Positions 7,739 through 16,595 of a stretch of DNA of 49,129 nucleotides are shown here, piece by piece. Made by a program: the position numbers and the translations under genes. Under the pieces are notes generated by a model that worked only from the letters and a program-made list of their open reading frames with translations, did no database searches and was not told where the DNA came from. Origin of the DNA: an uncultured Candidatus Actinomarina sp. (GTDB lineage Bacteria; Actinomycetota; Acidimicrobiia; Actinomarinales; Actinomarinaceae); contig CABYIX010000009.1 in assembly GCA_902519215.1 (NCBI GenBank), positions 1-49,129 of the forward strand. Direction: 5' to 3'. How positions within the stretch are numbered: position 1 is the stretch's first letter; each line of letters starts with the position of its first letter.

Positions 7739-8140
7739 TTATTCCTCTTCCTTTTCTGGAGAATCGTCATTTGTAGATTCATCTTCAGAAGCTTCAGATG
7801 CTTCTTGTTTCTTTTTATTTGCTTTTGAACTACTTTTAATCTTTTCTTCAGGTGCAGTTGGTATAGATACAACTTCACCTTTTGAAGATCTCCACTGAGC
7901 CCATGCTCCTGATATTTCTAGTAATTTTTGAGCTCTTTCAGAAGGTTGAGCACCTTTATCAAGCCAAGATACAGCTTTTTCAACATTTATTTCAACTTTA
8001 GAAGGATTGTGGTGTGGATCATAATAACCCAAATCTTCAATAAAACGACCATCTCTTGGAGAGCGAGAATCTGCGACTACAACTCTGTAAGTTCTATTTT
8101 TCTTCTTACCTCTTTGTGCAAGTCTTATTTTTACAGGCAT
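7739..8140 (-). CDS. rpsP: 30S ribosomal protein S16 with acidic/lysine-rich tail
   Basis: The S16 core spans residues 1 to about 80: MPVKIRLAQRGKKKNRTYRV, SPRDGRFIEDLGYYDP, and ISGAWAQWRS after the helical part. It binds 16S rRNA early in 30S assembly. At 133 residues it is longer than the roughly 80-90-residue core family. The extra low-complexity C-terminus (KANKKKQEASEASEDES then an EKEEE end) is a feature often seen in actinobacterial S16. An AAAGGAAAT Shine-Dalgarno precedes the start. It is the first gene of the rpsP-khpA-rimM operon and diverges from upp across 127 bp. Confidence 0.96.
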   Translation of the reverse strand: MPVKIRLAQRGKKKNRTYRVVVADSRSPRDGRFIEDLGYYDPHHNPSKVEINVEKAVSWLDKGAQPSERAQKLLEISGAWAQWRSSKGEVVSIPTAPEEKIKSSSKANKKKQEASEASEDESTNDDSPEKEEE

Positions 8141-8254
8141 TTATTTCCTTTATTTAAATAGCAATACATTATATTACATGATGTGAAACATAAAACGTAT
8201 ATTTATTAGATTAACTTCTTAAGAAAAATAACTAGAAAAGATTTAATGTTTTGC

Positions 8255-8260
8255 TAATCT
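8255..8260 (+). promoter_or_regulatory. -10 box of upp (leaderless candidate)
   Basis: TAATCT preceded by TG one base upstream (extended -10), ending 7 nt before the upp ATG at 8268. Transcription would then begin at or next to the start codon. There is no Shine-Dalgarno, which fits a leaderless mRNA. Confidence 0.55.
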
Positions 8261-8267
8261 GATTCTG

Positions 8268-8888
8268 ATGCAAGTAATAGAACTATCACATCCTTTAAAA
8301 AATCATTATTTAACTATATTAAGAGACAAAAATACAACAGTTGAAGATTTCAGGGCTTACGCTTCAAAACTTTCATATTTATTAATACTGGAAGGGTCTA
8401 AAAACATTTCACTTTCAAATAAAGAAATCGAAACTCCTTTAACAAAAACTGATGGCTATGAAATTGAAAATGAGAATGTAGCTGTTTCTGTCCTTCGTGC
8501 TGGGCTAGGGCTAGTAGATGGAGTAAAAGATTTAATACCCAATGTTGCTTTTGGATATATAGGTGTTCAAAGAAATGAAGAAACAGCTGAACCAGAATAT
8601 TATTATGAAAATCTTCCTAATTTAGAAAATAAAAATGTTTTCATTCTAGAACCTATGCTTGCGACGGGTGGTTCATTATCGTTTGCTATTGACAAAGTAA
8701 AAGAATCATCACCTAAAAATATTATCGCCTTAACAGTAATCTCAGCCCCAGAGGGAATAAAGAAGCTAGAAGAAACTCATCCTGATGTAACGCTTATTAC
8801 CGGAAATATTGATGAAAAATTAAATGAAAATTGGTACATAGTCCCTGGTTTAGGAGATATGGGAGATAGACTTTTCGGTACAATTTAA
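8268..8888 (+). CDS. upp: uracil phosphoribosyltransferase
   Basis: Upp makes UMP from uracil and PRPP in pyrimidine salvage. At 206 residues it is of normal length, with the PRPP loop NVFILEPMLATGGSLSFAID, the earlier SVLRAGLGLVDGV segment that contacts PRPP, and the uracil-binding C-terminus YIVPGLGDMGDRLFGT. The start at 8268 is supported by the -10 box directly upstream. Its stop overlaps the start of deoB by 1 bp (TAATG), so the two are co-translated. The neighbours deoB and punA complete a base and nucleoside salvage cluster. Confidence 0.96.
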   Translation: MQVIELSHPLKNHYLTILRDKNTTVEDFRAYASKLSYLLILEGSKNISLSNKEIETPLTKTDGYEIENENVAVSVLRAGLGLVDGVKDLIPNVAFGYIGVQRNEETAEPEYYYENLPNLENKNVFILEPMLATGGSLSFAIDKVKESSPKNIIALTVISAPEGIKKLEETHPDVTLITGNIDEKLNENWYIVPGLGDMGDRLFGTI

Positions 8889-10039
8889 TGAAACGTTGTT
8901 TTCTAGTTGTTATTGATTCTTTAGGTGTTGGAGAAGCTCCAGATGCAGAATTATATGGGGATTTAGGCACCAACACTTTAGCTAATGTATCTAAAGCTGT
9001 AGGTGGTGTGAATTTACCTAATATGGAAAAACTTGGTTTTGGAAAAATTACAACTGTTTTAAACATGAGTGATTTAAACATTGCTACAGTCGGTAGGCTA
9101 TCCGAAGACTCCGTAGGTAACGATTCAACAACAGGTCACTGGGAATTAGCTGGATTAACTACGAAAACTGAATTTAAAATCTTTGAAAATGGATTTCCTG
9201 AAGAACTAATACAAAATATTGAAAAAGAAGCAAACTGTCATTTTATCGGGAACAGGCACGCTTCTGGTACGGAAATTATTGAAGAGCTTGGAAGTCAACA
9301 TATAGAAACAGGAGATTTAATTTTATATACCTCAGGAGATTCAGTGTTTCAGATAGCTGCTCATGAAAAAGTTTGCAGTATAGAAAAACTTTATGAGATC
9401 TGTAAAATTTCAAGAAAATATTGTAATCAATACAATATTGGAAGAGTTATTGCAAGACCGTTTGTTGGGGATGAAGGTAGCTTTAAGAGAACATACGACA
9501 GAAAAGATTTTGGAATGGCTCCCCCAGGAGAAACCATCCTTAGCCTTCTACATAAAAATAATATTAAAACTTATGGAATAGGGAAAATTACTGATTTATT
9601 TGGAACAGAATATTTAACAAATTATGTTCATACTGAAGGAGACAAGGATGGATTGAATTATCTTCTTGAAGAAATTAAAAATGGATCACATCAATTTACA
9701 TTTGTGAATTTAGTTGACCTAGACATGCTATATGGACACAGAGAAGATCCAGATGGGTATTACAAAGGACTTAAAATAATAGATGAAGAAATTGGAAAAA
9801 TTTTAAAAGAACTTCGTGATGAAGATTTGATTATATTTACTGGCGATCATGGAACTGACCCAACAGATGGAAAAACAGATCATTCAAGAGAATTTGTTCC
9901 AATGGTTGCTTATAAAAAAAATTGTAAGGCTAAATATATTGGTGACTTAACAGGTTTCCATAATGTAGCTTCATCTATTTCAGACTATTTTGGGTTAGAA
10001 AATATATTTCCAGGTAATAGCTTTTTAAATGATATTTAA
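8888..10039 (+). CDS. deoB: phosphopentomutase
   Basis: DeoB interconverts (deoxy)ribose-1-phosphate and the 5-phosphate, feeding sugars from nucleosides into central metabolism. The 383-residue protein has the alkaline-phosphatase-superfamily metal site in VVIDSLGVGEAPDAE, NDSTTGHWELAG with the phospho-acceptor Thr, FVNLVDLDMLYGHREDP, and IFTGDHGTDPT followed by THSRE-like DHSREFVP. It sits between upp and punA, whose product (ribose-1-phosphate) is its substrate. The start codon overlaps the upp stop by 1 bp. Confidence 0.96.
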   Translation: MKRCFLVVIDSLGVGEAPDAELYGDLGTNTLANVSKAVGGVNLPNMEKLGFGKITTVLNMSDLNIATVGRLSEDSVGNDSTTGHWELAGLTTKTEFKIFENGFPEELIQNIEKEANCHFIGNRHASGTEIIEELGSQHIETGDLILYTSGDSVFQIAAHEKVCSIEKLYEICKISRKYCNQYNIGRVIARPFVGDEGSFKRTYDRKDFGMAPPGETILSLLHKNNIKTYGIGKITDLFGTEYLTNYVHTEGDKDGLNYLLEEIKNGSHQFTFVNLVDLDMLYGHREDPDGYYKGLKIIDEEIGKILKELRDEDLIIFTGDHGTDPTDGKTDHSREFVPMVAYKKNCKAKYIGDLTGFHNVASSISDYFGLENIFPGNSFLNDI

Positions 10040-10059
10040 GTTATTAACCTAATTATTAA

Positions 10060-10887
10060 ATGTTAGATAAAATAAACGAAGCAAAAAAATTTATTAACGA
10101 CTTAACTTCTAATAAAAAGATTCACACTGTAATCATTCTCGGATCTGGAATGAGTGGTTTTGAAAAGAACTATGACATCATACATCAGATCAGCTATTCT
10201 GATATTCCAAATTTTCTACAACCATCAATTGAAGGCCACTCAGGTACATTAAGTATCGTAGAAATAGAGGAAAAATATACAGCCATTTTATCAGGTAGAG
10301 CTCACTATTACGAAGGTTATCCCATTCAAGAATTAGTTATTCCTGTAAGAACCTTCTACTCGTTGGGTGCTACAAATTTAATACTTACAAATGCTGCAGG
10401 AGGCATTTCTTCAAATTACAATCCAGGTGATATAGTTTCAATTACTGACCATATCAATTTAACAGGTGATAACCCATTAATAGGAAAAAATTTAGATGAG
10501 TTTGGGCCAAGATTTCCAGATATGTCTGAAGTTTACTCCAAACAATTTCTCCAAATAGCTGAATCAATTGCACAAAATCATTTTGAATTTAAAACTGGAA
10601 TATATGCCTGGTTTACTGGACCAACATATGAAACTCCTGCTGAAGTAAATTTTGCAAAAAATATTGGAGCAGATTTAGTTGGAATGTCTACTGTTCCTGA
10701 AGCTATAGTCGCAAAACATGCCGGCATGAAAGTAGGTGCTTTTTCTCTTGTTACAAATTTAGCAGCAGGAATAAGTGACAGTCCACTAGATCATAATGAA
10801 GTAATTGAAATTGCTGAACTTTCTAAAATGAAACTACAAACATTTATGAAAGAATATTTATCTCAAATTAATATCAGTAATAATTGA
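10060..10887 (+). CDS. punA: purine nucleoside phosphorylase (PNP, family 2)
   Basis: Phosphorolyses purine (deoxy)nucleosides to base and (deoxy)ribose-1-phosphate. The 275-residue trimeric-type PNP shows the phosphate loop VIILGSGMSGFE, SGRAHYYEGYP, TNAAGGISSNYNPGD, the base/sugar pocket GPTYETPAEVNF and DLVGMSTVPEAIVA, and SLVTNLAAGIS. It lies 20 bp after deoB. Adenosine versus guanosine preference cannot be told from sequence by eye. Confidence 0.94.
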   Translation: MLDKINEAKKFINDLTSNKKIHTVIILGSGMSGFEKNYDIIHQISYSDIPNFLQPSIEGHSGTLSIVEIEEKYTAILSGRAHYYEGYPIQELVIPVRTFYSLGATNLILTNAAGGISSNYNPGDIVSITDHINLTGDNPLIGKNLDEFGPRFPDMSEVYSKQFLQIAESIAQNHFEFKTGIYAWFTGPTYETPAEVNFAKNIGADLVGMSTVPEAIVAKHAGMKVGAFSLVTNLAAGISDSPLDHNEVIEIAELSKMKLQTFMKEYLSQINISNN

Positions 10888-10894
10888 AATAAAT

Positions 10895-10900
10895 TAATAT
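10895..10900 (+). promoter_or_regulatory. -10 box of etfBA (leaderless candidate)
   Basis: TAATAT ending 6 nt before the etfB ATG at 10907, in the 19-bp gap after punA, with no Shine-Dalgarno. It suggests etfBA has its own leaderless promoter. Confidence 0.4.
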
Positions 10901-10906
10901 AAATCT

Positions 10907-11656
10907 ATGAACATCACCGTATGCGCTAAACAAATTCCTGATCCAGCAAATGAAATCACATATGACAACGGACTCATTTCAAGACCTGAAGAACAAGTTC
11001 TTGATGATACTGACAGATATGGTATTGAAATAGCACTTCAACTAAAAGAAAAATACGAAGGTGAGGTCACTGTTATTTCTATGGGACCTGCTGGAACTCA
11101 AAAGGGACTACAGCAAGCATTGCAGATGGGTGCTGATAAAACTCTTTACGTAGACGATGATTCATTAAAAGGATCAAATTCTCTTATGACTGCAAGCATA
11201 CTAAGCGAACTTGCAAAAACTACTGATGCAGATATTGTAATTTTTGGCACTGAATCCACTGATGGATACACTGGAACTGTTCCGCAGCAAGTTGCAAGAT
11301 TTTTAAAATTAGATTGCATTTCTTACATAAAAGCTATTGAAATTTCTGAAAATGTAACCTTAACAAGGCAAACGTTAGAAGGCTCTGAGAAAGTTATAAT
11401 GCCTGAAAAATGTGTACTTTCTGTTACTGCAGGCGGTGTTGAACCGCGATACCCAAATTTCAAAGATATTATGGCAGCAAAGCAAAAACCTATAGAGAAA
11501 GTTGAATTATCTTCCTTGAACATGAATGCATCTCAAAATTTGGAATTTTTAAATATTGAAAAATTAGAAAATTCCAAAAATGGTGAAAAAATTATCGATG
11601 AAGGAGAAGCCTACCAAGTAGTTATTGAAAAATTAAAGGAGCTTAAAGTAATATGA
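10907..11656 (+). CDS. etfB: electron transfer flavoprotein beta subunit
   Basis: EtfB binds AMP and, with EtfA, accepts electrons from acyl-CoA dehydrogenases and passes them to ETF:quinone oxidoreductase. The 249-residue protein has the N-terminal CAKQIPDP, EIALQLKEKYEGEVTVISMGP, the nucleotide-binding TESTDGYTGTVPQQVARFL and the VEPRYPNFKDIMAAKQKPI segment that recognises dehydrogenases in this family. It overlaps etfA by 4 bp. Two acyl-CoA dehydrogenases in the window are candidate electron donors. Confidence 0.95.
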   Translation: MNITVCAKQIPDPANEITYDNGLISRPEEQVLDDTDRYGIEIALQLKEKYEGEVTVISMGPAGTQKGLQQALQMGADKTLYVDDDSLKGSNSLMTASILSELAKTTDADIVIFGTESTDGYTGTVPQQVARFLKLDCISYIKAIEISENVTLTRQTLEGSEKVIMPEKCVLSVTAGGVEPRYPNFKDIMAAKQKPIEKVELSSLNMNASQNLEFLNIEKLENSKNGEKIIDEGEAYQVVIEKLKELKVI

Positions 11657-12570
11657 AAACACTAATACTTGGTGAAGTAATTGATAATAAATTAAGTTCA
11701 GGCACATTAGAAATCATCAATAAGGCAAATAGTTTATCTTTAGAATACAAAGTTGTGACTGTTGGAAGCTCAGATGCACCAGTTCTAGGATCTAGTACTT
11801 TTCATCAAACCTATATCAAGAGAAGTGCTGAATCTCTTCAATTTAACAACGTTGCAGATAAGCTTTCTCAAATCATTCAAGAAGAAAATATTTCATTAGT
11901 TTTAGCACCTTCTACATATCAATGCAGAGACCTTGTATCATTCTTGTCAGTAGATTTATTATCTAGTCCTGTATCCAATGTGATTAATTTTGATATTCAA
12001 GATGATTCAGTAGTTACAACAAACTCAATTAATGGTGGGGAAAGTATTTACAAAACAAAAATTACATCATCTTGTTCTCTATTATTAATTAGACCGAAAT
12101 CATTTGATCCAATAGATATAGAACTTAATAGTGAATATGAGACTATCGAAGTTGAAAATTCCTCTATAGAAATCTTCGATGTTTTTAAAGAGGAAAAATC
12201 TGGGCCTCAACTCGAAGATTCAAAGATTGTTATATCTGCAGGTAGAGGTATGGTTGAAAAAGAAAATTTATCGTTAGTAGAAGATTTAGCCAATAAACTT
12301 AATGCAGCAATTGGTGGAACGAGAGCTATTGTTGATGCTGGTTGGATGCCATATTCCCAACAAGTGGGTCAAACAGGAAAAACTGTTAAACCTGATGTGT
12401 ATATAGCTTGTGGAATCTCTGGTGCAACTCAACATCAAGTTGGCATGAAGGATTCAAAGTTTATTATTGCTATAAACAAAGATGAAGAAGCTCCCATATT
12501 TCAACTTGCGGACTTAGGAATAGTAGGAGATACTTTAAGCGTTATTCCTAAAATTAATGAAAATATCTAA
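11653..12570 (+). CDS. etfA: electron transfer flavoprotein alpha subunit
   Basis: EtfA carries the FAD of the ETF heterodimer. The 305-residue protein ends in the diagnostic FAD domain: VISAGRGM, GTRAIVDAGWMPYSQQVGQTG, PDVYIACGISGATQHQVGM and IAINKDEEAPIFQLADLGIVGD. It follows etfB with an ATGA overlap. Its 3' end overlaps the 3' end of cdd by 4 bp on the opposite strand, with both stops inside CTAA. Confidence 0.96.
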   Translation: MKTLILGEVIDNKLSSGTLEIINKANSLSLEYKVVTVGSSDAPVLGSSTFHQTYIKRSAESLQFNNVADKLSQIIQEENISLVLAPSTYQCRDLVSFLSVDLLSSPVSNVINFDIQDDSVVTTNSINGGESIYKTKITSSCSLLLIRPKSFDPIDIELNSEYETIEVENSSIEIFDVFKEEKSGPQLEDSKIVISAGRGMVEKENLSLVEDLANKLNAAIGGTRAIVDAGWMPYSQQVGQTGKTVKPDVYIACGISGATQHQVGMKDSKFIIAINKDEEAPIFQLADLGIVGDTLSVIPKINENI

Positions 12571-12950
12571 AATTTAAAATTATAAGGTAGTATTTCTTCA
12601 AATTTATAAGTTTTGTATCCTGATTTGTCTACAACTAGAACACTTTCTGTATCAAATTCTGCGAGTCTTTGTCTTGAAATCCCACATGGAAATATAGCGG
12701 TATCTGATTCTGCATCAATACACGCCACAGCAATTGTATTGATTTTCTTTTCACCTTCAGATATTGCTTTAACTACTGCTACATCTTCAGCACAAACAGA
12801 AGCTGGGTATGATGCATTTTCGATATTGCAACCAGTGTATACATTTCCTGAATCCGTAATTAAAGCTGCTCCAACCCTGAAATTTGAATAAGGTGCGTAT
12901 GCTTTAGTGGCTATGTCTTTTGCTAATTCAGCTAATTGGTCGTTATTCAT
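12567..12950 (-). CDS. cdd: cytidine deaminase with altered zinc site
   Basis: Cdd deaminates cytidine and deoxycytidine to the uridine forms. The 127-residue protein has YSNFRVGAAL, GCNIENASYPASVCAEDVAV with Cys53 and catalytic Glu55, and FPCGISRQ with Cys89. The homotetrameric family normally has PCGXCRQ, whose second Cys is the third zinc ligand; here it is Ser92 (codon TCA on the minus strand). The site would be Cys, Cys, Ser or use another donor, so activity is uncertain. It overlaps the smc stop by 4 bp (ATGA), an unusual partner for cdd. Confidence 0.88.
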   Translation of the reverse strand: MNNDQLAELAKDIATKAYAPYSNFRVGAALITDSGNVYTGCNIENASYPASVCAEDVAVVKAISEGEKKINTIAVACIDAESDTAIFPCGISRQRLAEFDTESVLVVDKSGYKTYKFEEILPYNFKF

Positions 12951-15592
12951 TTGCTATTAACCATACTTTCAAAATCTTTTTTGGTTTTTGTGAATACTCT
13001 AGATCCAGATCCTGGTTCCATAGTTACACCGTACAATATATCACCAGCATGCATTGTTTGTTGCTGATGTGTAACAATAATATATTGTGCATCATTTTTA
13101 ACGTGTTTGAGTAAATTAATCATACGATGTAAATTAGCATCATCTAATGCAGCCTCAACTTCATCTAATATGTAAAAAGGACTTGGAAATGATTTAAATA
13201 TTGAAAATAGAAAGGCTATAGCGGCTAAGGAACGTTCTCCACCTGATAGTAAACTTAATTTTTTAACTTTTTTACCTCTTGGTTGTACTGAGATTTCAAT
13301 ACCTGTTTCAAGGATATTAGATTTGTCTGTGAAAGAAAGAGACCCATTTCCTCCTGGAAATAATGTTTCAAAAATCTCTGAAAAATGAACCGATATAGAA
13401 TTAAAAGATGATTCAATTTGAAATTCTATTTCTTTTTCAATTTCATTTATATTATCTAATAATTCCTTCTTAGCTAAATTTAAATCTTCGATTGTAGAAG
13501 TGATATCTTCAAATCTGTTGTTTAATGATTCATAATCTTCTTTTGCTAAATAATTAACCGTACCAATTTCTTCTAACTTATGTTCAATACCCTTAATTTC
13601 ATTCTCAAGCATTTCTTGATTATCATTTTCAAGATAATAATCATTGATCTCTTCAATTGTTAAACCATAAATATTTGTTAAATTTGAATAATGTTGAGAT
13701 TTAGAAGTATTGTACTCAGATTTCTTTATAGAAATATTAGTTAAGGACTCTTTAAGGCTGAAATATTTTTTATTCAATTGTTCTATTTCTTCATCAATAG
13801 TTAATATTTTTTTATTTGAATTTCCATATTTATCATCAAAATACAGAGCTTTTGTTTCTAATGTATCAGATGTTTTATTTGAAAAATCAATAAATAGCTT
13901 TGTTGAGTCTATTAAATTAGATAAATCATTCTTATCAATATCAGATGAATTGTAAGATAATTCTTTCTTAATTTTACTTAGTTCATCATTTTGTTCAGTT
14001 AAAGATTTAATTCTTTCCTGTGAAGATACAAGTTGATTAGAAACTAAGCTAATCTCCTTTTCAATTTGAATTACTTCATTTTCTAATTCATTTTTTTGTA
14101 CATTGATATCTTTTTTAAATTGTTCATTTTCATTAATACTTTCTAATAAACTTTCTTTTTTCATTAATTCCTGAGTAAAATCTTTATGAGAAGCCTCTTG
14201 TTCAAATAATTTTTCGCTATTAAGAAGAACCTCCCTATTTAAAATTGTTTTGGTTTTATTAAAAAATGGAGGTAAGGTTTCGAGATTAATATTATTCTTT
14301 AAAATTTCATTGTTGATATTATCAATTAACTTTTCCGATTCTGAAAAATCATTTTCCCATTTTATTAATTCAGAATTCAAACTATTTAAATTCATAGTTG
14401 TATCTGAAATACTATTATTTAGTTGCTGAATCTCGCTTTGGAGGAGAGCTTCATTTACTTCAGTTGAGGCCGAGAGCTTCTTAATTATGTCTTCTAGTTG
14501 TAATTTAATTTGTTTATATGATTCCTGGAGTGAACTTAAGACTAATTTTTTAGATATTAATTGGGATGAAAGTTTTGAAATTTGTTCAGAATTGACTTTA
14601 ATTTTTTTGTTAGTCTTAGACAACTCTTCAGCAGCTTTAATTTCCTCTCTTTCTAAATTATCTTTTCTCTCACCAGCAACTTGAGCAATTGACCTAAGCT
14701 GTTCTGATATGTTTAAAAATTTTGATGAGTAGTCTTTTAAAGTGGAGCCTATGGAAACTCCGTCCCCAAGCTCAGTATTTATTTTACTTTTTTGATTTTT
14801 CAAGTCTAAAATCTTTTTATCTATAAGATTTAATGATTCATTAATTTCTTTTTCATGTCTGTCTTGTTGGCCATCTAAATTTTTATATTTATTAAATAAA
14901 AGAACATTGATCTCAATCATCTTTTTCTTAAGTAAATTTGATTTTTCTTCATGAATACGAGCCTGTTCAGCTTGCTCTCTTAATGGTTTCAATTGCTTTT
15001 TGATTTCCCTTAAAACGTCTTTAGCTCTTTTAATCTCTTTTTCTCCAGATTCAATTCTTTTTAAGGATTTTTCTTTCTTAGATCTAAGTGGAAGGATTCC
15101 AGCAGCTTCTTCTATGGTAAGTCTGTGGTCTTCTGGTTTAGAATTCAATATTTCAGCTATTTGACCTTGAGAAATTATGATGTGCTGCTGTTTTCCTATA
15201 CCAACATCATTAAGAAATTCTTGGATATCAAGTAACCTACAATTTAATCCATTCATAAAATACTCTGAAGTTCCGTCTCGAAAAAGCTTTCTACCAATAG
15301 AAATTTCACTATTTCCATTAAACAATTGTTCGTCAACTTCAAAATTTAAATAAACTTCAGAAAATCCTTTTGCTGATAATTTTTCGGTACCTGCAAATAT
15401 AACATCTTCCATTTTATTTGTTCTTAGTGTTGCTGGGCTTTGTGTACCAAGAACCCATGAAATAGCATCAACTACATTTGATTTACCTGAACCGTTTGGG
15501 CCTACGATAACATTGACTTCGTTCGAGAAATCAATAACAGTCTTTTCTGAAAAAGACTTAAACCCATTAATATCTAATGATTTTAAATACAT
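12947..15592 (-). CDS. smc: chromosome segregation ATPase SMC, short, no recognisable hinge
   Basis: SMC with ScpA/ScpB compacts and segregates the chromosome. Head motifs are intact: Walker A GPNGSGKSN (31-39), Q-loop region ISQGQIAEIL (140-149), IEEAAGI (160-166), the conserved IGTVNYLAKEDYESLNNRF (676-694), signature LSGGERSLAAIAFLF (782-796), and Walker B FYILDEVEAALDD (806-818). Total length is 881 residues against about 1150-1200 usually. Residues 170-675 look like coiled coil almost throughout, with only a short break near 440 (LPPFF). I cannot find the roughly 150-residue globular hinge. Its C-terminal head is SMC-type, which argues against RecN or SbcC. AGGG lies upstream as Shine-Dalgarno. 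It follows rnc-mutM as in other actinobacteria. Confidence 0.93.
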   Translation of the reverse strand: MYLKSLDINGFKSFSEKTVIDFSNEVNVIVGPNGSGKSNVVDAISWVLGTQSPATLRTNKMEDVIFAGTEKLSAKGFSEVYLNFEVDEQLFNGNSEISIGRKLFRDGTSEYFMNGLNCRLLDIQEFLNDVGIGKQQHIIISQGQIAEILNSKPEDHRLTIEEAAGILPLRSKKEKSLKRIESGEKEIKRAKDVLREIKKQLKPLREQAEQARIHEEKSNLLKKKMIEINVLLFNKYKNLDGQQDRHEKEINESLNLIDKKILDLKNQKSKINTELGDGVSIGSTLKDYSSKFLNISEQLRSIAQVAGERKDNLEREEIKAAEELSKTNKKIKVNSEQISKLSSQLISKKLVLSSLQESYKQIKLQLEDIIKKLSASTEVNEALLQSEIQQLNNSISDTTMNLNSLNSELIKWENDFSESEKLIDNINNEILKNNINLETLPPFFNKTKTILNREVLLNSEKLFEQEASHKDFTQELMKKESLLESINENEQFKKDINVQKNELENEVIQIEKEISLVSNQLVSSQERIKSLTEQNDELSKIKKELSYNSSDIDKNDLSNLIDSTKLFIDFSNKTSDTLETKALYFDDKYGNSNKKILTIDEEIEQLNKKYFSLKESLTNISIKKSEYNTSKSQHYSNLTNIYGLTIEEINDYYLENDNQEMLENEIKGIEHKLEEIGTVNYLAKEDYESLNNRFEDITSTIEDLNLAKKELLDNINEIEKEIEFQIESSFNSISVHFSEIFETLFPGGNGSLSFTDKSNILETGIEISVQPRGKKVKKLSLLSGGERSLAAIAFLFSIFKSFPSPFYILDEVEAALDDANLHRMINLLKHVKNDAQYIIVTHQQQTMHAGDILYGVTMEPGSGSRVFTKTKKDFESMVNSK

Positions 15593-15647
15593 TTATTACC
15601 CTGTTGTTAGTTATATTGTAGTAAAAATGTGATTAAATTGTTTAAAA

Positions 15648-16595
15648 TCAGAAATTTTTAGTAATCTTAATTTCTACTGCTTTGTTATTTTGTCGATTCC
15701 TAGAATAAAGCTCTACTTGAGATTCAAATGGTGAGTTATTAACAAGTCCAATACTCTGTAAATAGTGTGAAGATGCTAAATCAACTCCCCTCTTGCTACC
15801 ATCTAAGCATTTAAATAAAAAAGAGTCATTATTATTAGTAACAAACATAACACCTTCAGCACCTGATTTAGCTAACAAAGGCGAATTTGAATTTTTAATC
15901 AAATTACTATCAGGTCTATTTGTACCGCCAATTACTTCAGGAAAGCGAACATATGCGTTAAATACTCTATCCCAGAACTCACTGTATTTTGAATTTTTAA
16001 TAAAGTTAATTGAGCCAATAAAATCTGAAGTTTTTAACCTAATTGCTGGAAGTCCACATCCATCAATACCATAAGAAATGTCTTTGGTTTGAAATATTTC
16101 ATAAAAAAATTCATTAATATTTGCTTGTGACTTGTGATTGAGATTGTAATAATTTTGAAAATCAACATTTAATACTTTTGAAAAAAGTAACATAGATAAA
16201 TGTTTGCCTGAACAATTGTTATGAATATTTAAAAAATCATTATTGTCATTTAAAATACTATCAGCAGTTTTATCATGAAATGGTCGCTGAGCTCCACAAA
16301 TTAAATAATCAAGATTGAGATTGTATTTTTCAGAAGTTATTAAAAGAAGGTCAGTATGTAATTTTTCACCAGAGTGGGATGAAGCAAAAAGTGCAATTTC
16401 TTCATCAGTTAAATTAATTTCATTTTGAATACTTAATGTATAAAGAAGCGGAATTATCTGAAAAGGTTTTACAGATGACCTCGGAAAAAAATAATCATTT
16501 GAATTAGATTTTGAATTATAGAAATTCACAATGTGATTTGACTCTAGGTTTCCATCTCTAAAAAGTTCAACATTTAATTGACTAGGAATTGACAT
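15648..16595 (-). CDS. type II (thermolabile-like) L-asparaginase family protein
   Basis: The 315-residue protein matches the Asparaginase_II family (PF06089), a group distinct from AnsA/AnsB: PRSSVKPFQIIPLL, ALFASSHSGEKLHTDLLL, CGAQRPFHDKTAD, NNCSGKHLSMLL, YGIDGCGLPAIRLK and the C-terminal AKSGAEGVMFV. These are characteristic of that family, which hydrolyses asparagine. It overlaps mutM by 22 bp, so it is embedded in the rnc-mutM-smc block, a place where I would not expect it. The gene ends 55 bp before smc starts. Confidence 0.9.
   Translation of the reverse strand: MSIPSQLNVELFRDGNLESNHIVNFYNSKSNSNDYFFPRSSVKPFQIIPLLYTLSIQNEINLTDEEIALFASSHSGEKLHTDLLLITSEKYNLNLDYLICGAQRPFHDKTADSILNDNNDFLNIHNNCSGKHLSMLLFSKVLNVDFQNYYNLNHKSQANINEFFYEIFQTKDISYGIDGCGLPAIRLKTSDFIGSINFIKNSKYSEFWDRVFNAYVRFPEVIGGTNRPDSNLIKNSNSPLLAKSGAEGVMFVTNNNDSFLFKCLDGSKRGVDLASSHYLQSIGLVNNSPFESQVELYSRNRQNNKAVEIKITKNF

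Noticed and set aside
13710-13955. Antisense frame inside smc
   Set aside because: Falls in the coiled-coil coding region; hydrophobic composition is the complement of Lys/Glu codons.
12947-15592. RecN or SbcC instead of SMC
   Set aside because: The C-terminal head reads as SMC (IGTVN, DEVEAALDD, ITHQQQTM-like VTHQQQTM, YGVTM), and there is no CXXC zinc hook.
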